Positions 31,097-43,733 are shown, counted from the first letter of the stretch. The stretch: 64,000 bases of DNA from Vitis vinifera (GCF_030704535.1 NC_081808.1:16862501-16926500); one strand, 5' to 3'. The notes: generated from the sequence alone by a model not told the origin. A program made the numbers and translations.

Positions 31097-33496
31097 ATGG
31101 GTTCAAAGTCATGGGTTAGAAGTATATTGGTAGGTCTGAAGTCTCTATGTACGATGCAACCCACTCTGCAATCTTCATGAAGATATCTCAAACCTCTTGC
31201 AGCTCCTAATGCAACCTTCATCCTACTGTCCCAACTCATTACTTCATTTGTTTCTCTTCCTGCATTAACAGGAGGTTTTATATTGAACTGAAATTTAAGA
31301 AAATGAACTGCAGCAAAGGCCTAATAGCAGTGACAATGTTGCTTAAGCTCACCATACAAATGCTTGTCCAAAGAGCCATTGCAAGCAAACTCGTATACAA
31401 GGATCCACTTGACCTCCACACAATATCCCACCAGCATCACCAAATTCCTATGCTGTGCACACCTCAGTACTTCAACTTCGGAGCAAAACTCTGACGCTCC
31501 TTGTGCACTCAACATCTTGTGTTGCTTCACTGCAACAACCTGCCCGTCAGGCAAGACCCCTCTGTAGACAGCACCATATCCACCTTCTGCTAAGAAGTTC
31601 TGCCTCGAAAACCCATCTGTTGCTTTGATGATTTCTTTGTAGTCGAATTTCCTTGGTGCCTTGCCAAAAATTGGAGCATTGTGCTTGCAAACTGAGCAAA
31701 GGGGTGGGGGAGTGGGTGGGTGTTTGATGGAAAGTGACATGGTTTTTCTGATGCTTGAAGTTCTGTCGATGGTTGAAGAAAGAGGAGACGTGATTGGTTC
31801 AATTCTGTTGGTAGCCATAGAGTCTCTTCTGGTAGTCAGCTGAGTTGATTGCTTTGGACTCCCCAAGTTTCTCCACATGCGCGGCGAATCAATTGATCTT
31901 CTAGTACCTCTGTTCTCATCTGGTTTATATGGACACTAAGGTTAATAATGGAGAATGTTTGTAAACCAAATTACAGGAGACACACTCCTTACCATTTTGG
32001 ATCTTTGGAAGAGCATTGCAGGCCTTGGTTTTCTCCTTCATCGTGCAGGCTGGTGACTTTTGAGGTGACTGGACAGTGTCTAATCTCGGCACCATTGCCA
32101 ATGGCTGAGATTTACTGTATGAAGGGGTGAAGTCAAATCTTTCTTCTTCCACTTCCACTACTTGGTGGAAGTACTGAGAGTTCAGATGAAAAGTGGAACC
32201 AACCGGTTTGAGGTCAGCAACTGAAGGGCTGGCCTTACTGAACTTGTCCTTGTCATTGGACATGAAGGATGAGGCATCCGTTCCATTACAAGGGCTATCT
32301 AAACCGAGACTGCTTCTGGTTGTTAGACTGTTGCAATCAGGATTATAAGCGAGATTATAAGTAGGAATAATGCCAAGCATGTCAGCTACTGTAGGATCGG
32401 TTTGAAGTTCCCTCGTAGCAAGTTTTCTTAATTTTGGTGGATCAACCGCCCTAAGGATCCTTGGGATGGCATGGTCTATAAGTACGACGTTGCAGTCCAG
32501 TTGCTTCAGGCAGCAATCGCTTTCCTTCTTCAACCGCCTGTTCAAAGTTTTTAAGGAAATTACTTCCATATACAACTTTATCATCCAGTAGAACCATAGT
32601 TTATCAGCTTTCTTTTCCCCAACCTCGTCCAAACTAAGAAAGGGATGAATGCTCAATCCAACATCTCAAAATGCACATTATCAATGGAGAGGAAATTAAA
32701 TCCAGTAATTTTTTAGTTGCCTAAGTAGTTATCAGTTGTCTGAATAATTTCAGGTATGGTTTCAATTTCTGAGAAATTCATACAAGATTTTTACCTAGCC
32801 AGAATCATAGTTGGTAATTTTTTTCCCTCTTGATGACCAGCCTGAAATTTGAGTCTACTCTTGATTTTGCAGCTATGGAAGGAGGAATATACGTGGAAGA
32901 TTACCTATCCAGAATGATCCAGGTTGCTCCTAGTTCTCCGGCTTTTGTAGCAACCGCCCCCATCTCTGCATCAGCTAGAACTTCAGCTGCAGTTTGGACC
33001 TGTCATCCGATGATTGATCATATAACCCAACAACAATTGTTACAAAACAACACTGTGAGAAGGAAACACCCCCTGTACCTGCTTGACATTGTGGGCTAAA
33101 CACAGTTGCTGCATCATCTGAACACAGACACCGTTGATTCGATTGGATGCATCATCCTGAGCTCTATTAACAAGGCCCGCCTGATCAGATGTTGAACTCT
33201 CCTCCTGCCTAAGACCCAGTTTCTTTAGCAGACCTGAAGCAACAAAAAGAATCAAAACATGGAAGACATGGCTAACAAAACTGTCCAAACCAAGCAGAAA
33301 GGAGAAATGGAAACCTACAAGAAAGAAACTGATGGGTCTGGCTTCGGCTAGCCAGAGGACGTCCACATGAAGGAACAACAGCGAGAAGAATCAAAGAATC
33401 CATGGCTTTGATCAGGTTGCGTACTGCCCATTCGAGTGCATAGTCTGTGATCTCTTTGCTTGCATCAACTGCCACTATTATCACATTGCCATTCAT
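28852..33496 (-). CDS. USP-domain receptor-like kinase (possibly disabled by a frameshift)
   Basis: Ten exons on the minus strand: 33319-33496, 33079-33233, 32905-32999, 31993-32537, 31353-31919, 31096-31259, 30747-30823, 29590-29737, 29328-29463 and 28852-29229. N-terminus: UspA-like ([21 protein letters not shown] ... [17 protein letters not shown]). Kinase domain: [12 protein letters not shown] (first loop glycine is Ala), VAVKQ lysine, [26 protein letters not shown]. This is the family annotated as 'inactive protein kinase SELMODRAFT_444075-like', though K, HRD and DFG are present here. Exon 8 uses a GC donor. Exon 9 is 2 nt shorter than the frame requires; its end KRPRMSK is in another frame, so the ancestral 814-aa protein is truncated unless this is an assembly error. 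Reading frames of the other nine exons join perfectly. Confidence 0.85.
31028..31094. repeat. G-run plus (GA)17 microsatellite beside a splice donor
   Basis: 34 consecutive G (31028-31061) followed by 17 GA units up to 31094. On the coding strand this is GT followed by a CT repeat and a long C run, beginning inside the donor of intron 6 of the kinase gene. Length in an assembly is unreliable for such tracts. Confidence 0.97.
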
Positions 33497-34819
33497 CTCT
33501 TGTTGAAGATATAGAACAAGGTGTCACAAGATCATAATCCCCTTAAATATCCATGCAGCACTTGGACAACTTAAAAATTCTGGTACCTGACTTAAGAGCC
33601 CTTGATACTGACTAAAAAAGGAATGAGAAATATATCTTGGAAGTTTTGAGCTATGGTGTCCCAAAGACCATCAATACAAGAAGGCAAACAAAGACAGTTT
33701 GTTTAGCACAAAACTCATGTGCTGCACTTAGAAAACTTTAAAACTGTGAAAACCCGGGTTGTAAATGATTGAAGTTTTGAGTTGTAGAACCTCAGAGCAT
33801 CAAACCAAGAAGGGAACAAAGATAGGACTTCGTAAAAGACAGTTGTGTATTACTCTTTGTTATAAAATGTGAAAGAAAGCGACATGGAATGGAACAGCAG
33901 AAAAAACACATTTGGCAAAGAGGGCGACCGCGTCTAGAGGAGGATGCATTGGACACTACTGGGCAGAAGAAGGTGAAGCAGTGGAAATGTTCTTCGTTGT
34001 CTGTTTGCATTTGGAGGGAGATGTCCTATTCTCCATATAATCATGCTACATATTTACTTTAGAGCTTCCCCTCTATCAATATTCAAACATCCCATGTATG
34101 ATAACTATAAAGCTTTTGACCGTTTCTATGTGCCAGTGTTGATAAACCCTTCTCTTTGAGAAAGGTCATTGTTATATGAACACCAAAGGCACAATTTTTT
34201 ATTACATTATTGGAGTATTTTAGGAGTTTTTAATTATTGAATGGGACTCACATATGAAGTTTAGTTTTATTGGTTTTAAACTTTTTTTTATATATAATAT
34301 TTCTATACATAATAAAAAATTGGGTTTTTTTTTTTTAATAATTAGAAGGATAAAAAGATATGTTTGGATACAATTTCTTTTTCTATTTTTAAAAGAGAAA
34401 AAATAGCAATTTCTTTTATTTAAAATAAAAAATAATAATAAAACTCTTAAAAATTTAGGGCTTGTTTGATCATGTTTTCAAAAATTATTTTAACTTAAAA
34501 ATGGTTTTTAAAAACAAGTTTAAAAAAACATGGCCAAGGCCCATGTTTTCCTTTTGTTTTTGAAAACTAGTAAAAATAATTCCTACTTGTTCTTTAAATA
34601 TTGTTATATATTTCACTTTGTTTTTAAAAATTGTTTTAAGAGAAAAACGGTCAAATAGTATTAGAATTTTTTAAAAACATTTTAAAAAAAAAACATAATA
34701 CTATTTTAAAATATCACACATCCAAATATATCATGATCTAAATAGTTAATGAATATATATGTTGATTTATCTAAATATCAATGAATTTTTAGAAGAAATA
34801 CTCAAACAAATTAATCATA
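33497..34819. other. 5' flank of the USP-kinase and AT-rich spacer
   Basis: Upstream region of the kinase gene to about 34020, then AT-rich DNA. Around 34455-34700 there is a repeat of the type CTTGTTTGATCATGTTTTCA...TTTTGAAAAC seen in weaker form near 760-880 and 36200-36390, probably an old MITE family. No gene. Confidence 0.45.
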
Positions 34820-34892
34820 TGCCAGGAATTGGATTTGAACTAGTGATATGAGGATTTTCAATCCTCTGCTCTATCAGTTGAGTTATCCCGGC
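34820..34892 (-). pseudogene. trnF-GAA: Plastid-derived tRNA-Phe (GAA) copy, decayed
   Basis: Exactly 73 nt, matching chloroplast trnF(GAA) end to end on the minus strand without indels: it starts GCCGGGATAACTCAACTGAT and ends TTCCTGGCA, with the anticodon GAA in its loop. I count about 11 substitutions against the plastid sequence as I remember it, about 9 of them C-to-T or G-to-A, as expected from deamination of methylated cytosine in nuclear DNA. The T-stem no longer pairs properly, so it is not expected to work as a tRNA. No flanking plastid sequence is recognisable. Confidence 0.85.
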
Positions 34893-36773
34893 TATTCCCT
34901 ATGCATCATCATCATTTTACTAGATAACTTGATTTATGTCAATAAAAAGACAAAAGGGTATTATAAAATAAAGTATTATCCAATACCTAAATTTACTCTT
35001 GTTGTGGGGTTATAAAATATTACTCAGTTATCCAAAATAAATAAATAAAAGGATTGTTAAATTTCTCATAATTATATATATTCAAAATCTTTACCAACCA
35101 TACATGTACCAAAGAAAACAAAAATTGATAGTGGATGTGGATGTAGATGTAGATTTAATTAAATTGTTGAAGTAGAAGATGAATCTATGTTGAATATTAA
35201 TATTACGGATAATAAAGGCCGGCCTAGTTTGAAATTCAATCTCTTGTTTGAGGATTTTCAACCATGCCGTCTTAAGTATTCTAATTAAGGGCTAAAAGTA
35301 ATCATGTTTATTAGTTTAAGCTTGTAGAGACATTAATCTTTCAAATCATCAAATTAAGTGGGTTTCAAGTTGATTAGGTCAAACTAATGTTATAAATTGA
35401 AATGTTCAAATGTGTAATTTCAGTAAATATAATACGACTTAAGATGAATTATAAAATCAACTTATTAGGTCTTAAGATATTTGAGATTTAGGTACGAATT
35501 GCTGGTGTCATTCTTATGTCACCCACTCAAATGGCCGGGTGATATGAATAAGTAAACTGGATAGCCTGCAATAAAAAACTGAAGTTGAACCGATCACAAA
35601 TTATAAAATACTTAAATTTAAATATGAAATTGACCTTTGAGTCATACTTTTGATCATGTATTCAAGCTTTTTCCAATTTCAAAACAAGTACCCACCCACT
35701 ATATATAAAAAAATACAAAAGCATTTTTGGCAATCAAATAAAATAAAAATAATATAACAAATTGTTGGAGTTGGGTTTGGGTGCGCTAATTTCATCCCAT
35801 CCAATAAATGGGAGAAATAAGGAGAGTAGTTTCTAGGAGTTTTAAAACTACCTTGCCATTATTAAATAAAAAATAAAAAATAAAATGTTTTTTTTTCTTT
35901 CTCAAGAGAATTGTCTCTCCTGGAAAACATGTTGTTTTCTTTTCTCTTTAAATAAAAAAAAAAACATACATTCTTTTTTCTAAAGAAAAAAAAAGTTATT
36001 TATCAAAGTTTTTCCTATTTTTATCCTTGAAAACGAAGGTTAAAGCTCTTGTATTATGAGAAAAAATGGTTCTTGTATTCGTAGTTCCATTCATTATTTG
36101 AGGCGAGAAAACTGATCAGTGAAACAACCATCAAGATTCTTGAACATTTCAGAAGGTAACTTAGAAATCTTATTTTTTATCATAAATAATTGAAAATAAA
36201 GCATTACCTATCAAATTAATTTTTTTAAAAAAATATTTGGAAACCTAAAAAAAAAAAAAGTTAAAAATATTTCAATTTTTCAAACAAATTTTTGTTTTAA
36301 AATACCTTAGAAAAATATTTTTGAAAATTATTCTCAAAAACCGTTTTTTGGTAATAGTTTTAAAAAATGTTCACAAATAGACCCTAAATTTTGTCCCATT
36401 CATCAAGTTTAAATTATTACTATTATTATTATTTTTTTGAGAATGAGAATAAGAATAATAAAAAAAAAATCATTACCATAAAAATCACAACTCCGGCTCT
36501 CACTATGACTTTGATTCCTCTAATTCACCTCAACTTTCATCCTATTTCTATTCTTATTCCTGTGTATCAAATGCATCCATTATGTTAGAAATATTGAAAT
36601 AAAGAATGAAAACCGTGACCTTCATTCAATTTCCATTCATTAATATGTTTCAAAGAGTTATTAGAACGAAAATATAAATAAACTAAATTTCATTTTTGTT
36701 AAGATCTTAATCCATCTCTCTCACATGTATTATGATTAAACTCCATTCTCATACTTAATTCCACCTATTAAAC
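34893..36773. other. AT-rich gene-free stretch
   Basis: Long A/T-rich sequence with homopolymer runs. No open frame with recognisable motifs; scattered pieces resemble old MITEs (36200-36390). Confidence 0.5.
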
Positions 36774-37289
36774 TGTGGACCCCGCATTTCGGCTCATACG
36801 TTTTCCAATTGATGGTGAACTCGATTTTTTTTATTTGAAAATGATTTTATTTATTAAAAAAAATGACTTGGAGTCGCCACTTATTTTTGTTTTATTTTTA
36901 AAAAGGTAAACAAAGTAAGAAAAAAAACCCTAAGTGTGACTCCTTATTTTGGAAAAGGTGATCTGTGAAAAACCGGATTGGGCTCGGGGGTCAGGTTACT
37001 TATCAAGAAGGTACGGTAAAGACTATAGCACCCCTCTAAGTCCTTAAAGTCGGGTCTCTACTAATAAAATGAAGCTAACGTGACGATCAATAAGAAAATC
37101 AACGGATACTCAAATCGACTGTGCACATATGGGAATCAGAACATGCATAGAGAATGACTAGAATGGGAGTGGATGAGTACCTGGGCCACGAACGAGCAAT
37201 GCGCTATCATAAAAATGGGGTCAGTGTACAATGAAGAGCACAAAACATATCACATGCGTCACCAAATAGAAATTAAAACTGCTCGAGGG

Positions 37290-38700
37290 AAAAATGGATT
37301 TTGAAATTTATTTGAAAATTGGAGTCTTAGAGATTGTTTGAAAATTGGATTTTTAGGAATTAAATGTAAGAATGATAATTTTAGAAATTAAATTTGAAAG
37401 AAATTGGAATTTTGGAAATTATTTGAGAGTTTGGGATTTTTAGAAAAAAATATTAAATTACGAAAATTGTGACTTTGGAAATTAAATTTTGAAAGAGATC
37501 AGAATTGAAAATTAGTTGAGAAGTAGAAAGTATGAAAATTAAATTATAAAAAAACTGGAAATCTTGAAAATCATTCAAAGGCGGAATTTTTGGAAATAAA
37601 TGAATAAGTGAATAAATAAATGAATGGAATAATAATAATGACAAAATAATAATGATTGGATAAATAATTGCGAAAGTTAGAATTTTGGAAATTGGGAATT
37701 GAACTTAGGGATTAGAAATTTAAAGAATTATTTAAAGATGAAATTTTAAATAAATGAACGAATGAATAAATAAATGAATAGAATAACAAAAATAATAACG
37801 ATTTGATAAATACATGTGAAAGTTAGAATTTTAGAAATTGGAAATTGAATTTAGAGATTGGAAATTCGAAGGATTATTTAGAGATGAGATTTTAAATACA
37901 TGAATATGTGAATAAGTAAATGAATGGAATAATAATAATAACTAAAATAATCATTAAACAAATGAATGTGAATGGTGGAGTTTTTGAGATTGGAAATTAG
38001 ATTTGGAAGTTAGATTTTTAAAGAATTGAGCTTTAATGATTGAAATTTTTAAAGAAAACAAACAAATAAATAAATGAAATAATGATAATAATAATGAAAA
38101 TAATATTTAAATGAATGGACGTGAATAATGGAATTTTTTAGATTAAAAATTAAATTTGGAAGTTAGATTTTTGAAGAATTGAACTTTAATGATTGGATTT
38201 TTTTTTAAGAAATAAATAAATAAATATGGAATAATGATAATAATAATAATAGCAAAAATAATATTTAAACGAATGAACGTGGATAGTGGAATTTTTTGAG
38301 ATTGAAAATTAAATTTGGAAAACGGAATTTTGAAAAAAATTATTTGAAAGTGGAATTTTTTTTAAATAAATAAATAAATAAAATGATGATAATAATAAAT
38401 ATAATAACAATAATGATAATAAATAAATAAATGTTAAAGTTGGAATTTTGTAAAATTGGGAATTAAATTTGGAATTCGGAATTTGGAAGAGTTAATTAAA
38501 GATGGAATTTAAAAAAATAAATAAATAAGGTAATAGTAATAACGAAAATAATGATGATTAAATAAATATATGTGGAGATTGGAATTCTGGAAATCGAAAA
38601 TTTGAAGAATTATTTAAAGATAGAAATTAAAATTAAATTTGAAAATAATTAAAGTTTGGGAAGTCAAAGTTTTTTTTTTAAAAAAAAAAATTAAACTTAA
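37290..38700. repeat. Periodic ~150-bp AT-rich modules in element B
   Basis: An 'aaataaataaatgaatgg / aataataat' block recurs at about 37593, 37747, 37893, 38060, 38210, 38363 and 38515 (spacing ~146-165 bp), each followed by a 'ttggaattttggaaatt' block. Element A holds only about one such unit near 2150-2210. Confidence 0.7.
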
Positions 38701-40225
38701 AAATTGGAGTTTTGAAAAATTAAATAAAAAATTAGGTTTCGAAAATTTATTTGAAAATGAAAGTTTGGAAAATTAAATTTAAAAATAATTAAAGTTCAGA
38801 AAGTTAAAGTTTTGAGAATTAAACTTAAAAAAAAATGGAATTTTGAATAAATTAATTAAAAATTGGAATGGAAATAAGATTTTTTAAAAAGCTAGAATCT
38901 TGAAAATCATTTTAAAAAGAATTTGCCAAAAATAAAAAGTTTGCATGTGAGGATAAAAAAACAATAAATAAATAACTAAGGGCACGTGTTTGCCCACTAA
39001 AGGTTTGTGGTGTTGTTTTCCCAACAAAAAAATAAATTAAAAAGATTAATAATAATAATAATAATCATTTTTCTAGGGTCATTTTTAAGTGCAAGTGGTC
39101 CAGTAGCAATTCATGGTGGTCAACAAATTCAAAGAATAACATTTCCGTCAGAGAGCCAAAGAAAAGCCATGATATCTAATAAATGAACTTCTAGTGGCAG
39201 GGTCCACTAAAAACCCCTTGAGACCATTTCCTTTAATGTATTTTCCACCACACTAGCTTTTGTAGCCTACATTATGACATGTCCTCCAGCATCCTCGGGA
39301 CTCATTTTTTTCTTTGGTATTAAATTCAAACAAATCGTCACCTCACGGCCTTTCCATCATCTCCTCAACATCTTCATCAATCTGCTTATCCCCCAGTTTC
39401 AGTCCAGCCTTTGCTCTCTCAAAAAAATAAAATGAAATCGTCCTCGGCAAGCTGCCCAATACACCATCGAATCCATGTAACACCATATCTCCCTTTTTTA
39501 ACTTAATTAAATGTCCAGTAGCCAATCTCTAACCTCATCTGTCGGTGATACACACAATGCTATGCACCCCAAAAAAAACCCACAGAAAACAGAGGAGAAT
39601 GGCAAGAGAACAGAGCATGAAGAAAAGAAACAAAAAAAAAAAAAGAACCTGTGAAAGCTACATTTCACGTTTCGTTCCAAGGGACTTAGGATGGTGGGAG
39701 GGAGGCAACCAAATTGAAACAGGAAAAAAAAACGACAAACAAATCTCCAAATAAAGCCAAGTGCAAAAGAGCTTTGTTGGGTTTAAATAATGCTAAAAAA
39801 GAACAGTGACTAAAACAATAATAAAGAGCATATTGAACAAGCTAAACAAATCAACAAAACTCATGTGCAAACTATGTTAGCAATAATCAAATGTGCACAC
39901 CAAAACCTTAAATAGCAAAAGAAGAAGACAATAGGCATAGAAACTGAAGGTGAACAAGAGAATATCCAGCAAACTCACCTGAGGAGTCTAAGCAATAGAA
40001 CTTTTTCAAGCTTCACCCCGCTCCCCTCTTAGTACTGATTCCTGTGTCACCCTCCTTCAAGGTGCTTCCCCAGCGTGTTTCTTCCTTCCTTTCCCCACCC
40101 CCTAGATCTCAGCTCCTCTGTGACCCAACCTCCTACACCCAACGTCCCTCACTCTTCTTTCTTATTTCTGTCTTCCTTAGCAAGCCACTACCCGCTCTCC
40201 TATTCACCCCTCAGCAAGCATGGCC

Positions 40226-40319
40226 TCTTCAATCACCCTCTTGGCCAGCCATCACCCCCCTGTTGCTACGCGTCTTCAACCACCCTCTTGGCCAGCCATC
40301 ACCCCCCTGTTGCTACGCG
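40226..40319. repeat. 47-bp tandem duplication near the right end of element B
   Basis: Two near-identical 47-bp copies beginning TCTTCAA(T/C)CACCCTCTTGG and ending GTTGCTACGCG. A C-run of about 22 bases interrupted by one G follows at 40352-40380. Confidence 0.9.
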
Positions 40320-40522
40320 TCCAATGCAGCTGGGTTCATGGGAGGTGTCGTCCCCCCCCCCCCCCCCCCCCCCGCCCCCCTTCCTTCACTAAAAAAATGA
40401 ATAAATTCTACTCCCCGGGTGATTTATGAAATGCCCCTTTGTTTCAACTTATAAAAGTAAAAAGGTAATAATAAAATAATATCATCAAACCATTACACTT
40501 GGTTTAAAAATAGGGGTCTACA

Positions 40523-41127
40523 CAAACCCATCTCATATTTTCCATAGGATTTTGCATGGTTTGCTATATTAATACAATGCACATATCTTTAATAAGATTA
40601 TTATGAATGTAACCATATATATGCATGGTTTCTACCTTGGGTATGAATTCCACCATCAGCTCATGAAATAATAGTCATTTGCTTATCAAACTTACAAGTT
40701 TATTCAACCAAAAATGCATGTGTTTGACTAAAGAAAGAACAAAAAAAAAAACCCTAATTAAAATCTTAAGCATACACTAAGAGCTTAGAAGAAGAGAACT
40801 CCCTCAGAGTACTCTTGCTTCCATCCATGGCTTAATTTGTACCACTAAACAAACGAGAAATTCGATGCTTCTTTCCTACTGAAGTATCATGCCCCGATGA
40901 AAAACAAAAACAGAAAAGAAAAGAAAAAGAAAGATAAAATTGGTATACTTGACAAATATATGACAAATGGAACTAAGAATCCATTTGACAGTGGTTTTAT
41001 GAAGTGTTTCTAACATTTTTAACACTTAAAAATTTGTGTTATTTAAGTGTTAAAAATAATAAAAACGTTTTTTAAAATCACTGCAAACGCAGTTTAAATA
41101 TGGAAAAATTTTAATGGCAGTATGTGA
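40523..41127. other. 3' flank of the RLCK gene
   Basis: AT-rich, with one MITE (40978-41094). The part nearest 41127 is probably 3' UTR of the minus-strand kinase. Confidence 0.4.
40978..41094. mobile_element. Short MITE, copy 1 of a four-member family
   Basis: Begins CCATTTGACAGTGGTTTTATG and ends with the inverted counterpart AAAATCACTGCAAACGCAG; about 117 bp with an AT-rich centre. Relatives lie at 43230-43348, 61688-61800 and 61802-61925. Confidence 0.6.
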
Positions 41128-43733
41128 TCATAAGCTGTTGCTGTTATGGCTTGAATTTGAGCCCCATTCATTGGATCCCGTCACAGCGCTATGACACTCA
41201 TCTCCACTGTCGTGGTCACCCTGCTCACTTCCATCCCGGGACGGCCTGTTATGATCGTGCTGGTGTTCCTCTTCGCTCTCCTCTTCACTCCCCTCCTGTG
41301 ACCCGCTCTTGCTGCAATCGCTGCCTTCATCCTCATGATCAGAGGTGTGTTCTGAGCTGTCTCCGCCCTTTTCATGGCCACTATCGGCCGGAGGAAGACT
41401 TGGGAGAGGGGTGGTGTCACACATATTTTCCTCTTTAGACGCTACAAGGAAGCTAAGGGTTGTTACAACGTCGCTGATCAAGGGGCGCACTGATGCCTCC
41501 TCTTGAAGACACATTGCTGCTATTGCCACCGCTTGATTCAGGCTCTTCTCCGGAAACCGCCTCTTGAGAAGGGGATCCGCCATTTCTGGGAACTTTTTGG
41601 GGTCCCTGAACTTGGGTTGTGCCTGTTCAAACTCAGGTATTACGCACAGAATCTCACGAAAATGGGAAATTAAGTTAGCAGATTGTGATGAAATTAATGG
41701 GAAAATGTACCCAAGAAACGAGATTTTGCTCATCCATTGGCCTAGTCGTGTCGATGGCTTTTCGACCGGTGATGAGCTCTAGTAGAACGACTCCGAAGCT
41801 GTATATATCTGACTTCAAAGTAAACTGACTGTCCCTTGAATACTCAGGAGCACAGTAGCCATAAGTCCCCATCACCCGAGACACTTGCATCTTATCGCCA
41901 ACAGACTTGGCCTTGCCCAGCCCGAAAGTGGAGAGTTTTGGATGGAAATCTCCACACAGCAAGATGTTTGACGACTTTAAATCTCGGTATAGAACCGGGG
42001 GATTAGCCTTTTCGTGCAAATACTCGACACCTCTGGCAGCCCCTAGAGCTAAATTCATTCTTGTAGGCCAGCTTAGTGGTTCTTGGTCTGGTTTCATCTC
42101 TGCAATAGATTTTGGTGTAAGGGTGGAAAGCTTAAACTACCAATTTGACTCAAAAGCTTCAATTCTTTTATAGCGTGCAAAAACTTTACATTTCTCGGAT
42201 TTGGATTTAAACCTTAACTAACATCTGACAATTTTTTTTTAGTAAATAAACTTGAGGTCTCCCAAAAAGGAATGAGGCTCTCCATGAGTAGAAATTTTTG
42301 AGTAAATATGTCAATACTGTATATCAAATGGACATAGCTAGTCTCGTGTTGTATAGAGCTTACCAAACAGATGATCAACCAGAGAACCCAATGACATGTA
42401 TTCACACACCAAAAGCCTCTGCTCACCATCAGCGCAGTATCCAACTAGATTGACCAGATTTTCATGGTCCAGGAGACTCAGCATCGAAACCTCCTGAAGG
42501 AACTCCTTGTTTCCATGCAATCCATTCCTGTCTAGTTGCTTCACAGCAACATCCTACGAACAATAACGAAAAATCAAAGAACTGAGGTTAGTTGTTGCCG
42601 CCAAAAACCGATAAAATCCAGGAAGAAACACCAAGTTCTTATTAACCTGCCCACTGTTCTCAAGTTGTCCCTTATACACTCTTCCGAATGCACCTTCCCC
42701 CAGTAGACATTCTTGACGGAAATTCTTCGTTGCAGAGGCCAGTTCCCAGAAAGTGAAAGCTTTTACATTAATATTAGGTCCACCGTCGGCTTTTGGAGTT
42801 TCATTTCTGTTCCTGGCCTCTGGACAAGAAACAAAATGAATTTTAAAATGCTTTTAATCATCTATTGGAATATACTGATAATGCAATTTACTAAAGGATG
42901 GAATGAAAACATTTTTGAAGTATAATTTCAAATATAAAATTCAGTTTCACAACTTACTTCTCTGCTGACTGTATAAATCAAATGTTATCCCAAACAGCCT
43001 TGGAATTTGAAGGCTACAAACTATTGAACGTTAAAATGTAAACTATTTTCACAATTTCCAGATTCATAGAATCTCATGAATTAGAGGAAGGAAACCCATG
43101 TGTTTTTGCTGGATAATTCCACTGCAAACCAAGGCCTGAAGGAGGGTCAATGGATCAAATAATTATCCTATGTTCATTCCCACATTTTTCATTGAGTTTA
43201 GGCATTGGGGTTTTGCAGCACAAACTAAAAATGCGTTTGGGAGTGATTCTAGGAAGTGTTTCTAGCATTTTTAATACTTGAATGATAAAAATTTTTAAGT
43301 AATAAAAATATTAAAAGCGCTTCCTAAAATCACTATCAAACGGGCTCTAAATGGGAACAAAAAATTCAGAGAGTTACTAATTTTCAAGTAATTCTTCGAA
43401 GGCGAGGATTATAACAAAAGCTAAGTCAATATTAAGAACCATGTAATTGAGTTTGATCGAAACAGAAAATAATTAATTATAACAAAAGCTAGGTGAATAT
43501 TAAGAACCATGTAATTGAGCTTGATTGAAACCAACAAGAATTTATCAGTCAGGAGAGTAAAAATGTGTATATATTAATGCTTTTAACAAACTAGCTAGGT
43601 CAATTATACGTACAAAGCACTGCATGAAGGTTAAATACACACCATGAGGAGGTGATTCACTAGAAGATCTAGAATTGGCGTCCTTGCTATTTGTTTTCTT
43701 AACCTTGGACGTGAAACAAGGGAAGCAACTCAT
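41128..43733 (-). CDS. RLCK-VII (PBL-like) cytoplasmic kinase with TFG in place of DFG
   Basis: Five exons: 43643-43733, 42647-42819, 42364-42553, 41711-42099 and 41128-41622. All borders are GT-AG and phases join, giving 1338 nt (445 aa). The N-terminus MSCFPCF has two cysteines suited to S-acylation, typical for membrane-attached PBS1-like kinases. Kinase motifs: [66 protein letters not shown]. The metal-binding motif reads KLSTFGLGK: the DFG aspartate is Thr (codon 41927-41929). The tail (last ~85 residues) is very rich in Ser, Glu, Asp and His. RLCK-VII proteins relay signals from receptor kinases in immunity and growth; this one is probably a pseudokinase. Identity to a particular PBL is not resolved. 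Confidence 0.9.
43230..43348. mobile_element. Short MITE, copy 2, inside RLCK intron 1
   Basis: ATGCGTTTGGGAGTGATTCT at the left and its inverted partner AAAATCACTATCAAACGGGC at the right. Lies between coding exons 1 and 2 of the PBL-like gene. Confidence 0.6.

Larger units (their letters stand above)
36774..40522. mobile_element. Element B: second copy of the element A family
   Basis: Starts TGTGGACCCCGCATTTCGGC and ends GGGGTCTACA; flanked by TAAAC (36769-36773) and CAAAC (40523-40527), a 5-bp duplication with one mismatch. The first ~500 bases match element A at 1319-1830, including AACCGGATTGGGCTCGGGGG and GTCGGGTCTCTACTAAT. The interior is non-coding: a ~1.5-kb run of AT-rich periodic modules (37290-38700) and, near the right end, a C-rich block shared with element A. 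No gene fragments like those of element A are seen. A solo LTR of unusual length or a non-autonomous retrotransposon derivative would both fit. Confidence 0.6.

Noticed and set aside
36391..36588. Tyr/Asn-rich 65-codon frame
   Set aside because: Created by ATT/ATA simple repeats in AT-rich DNA.
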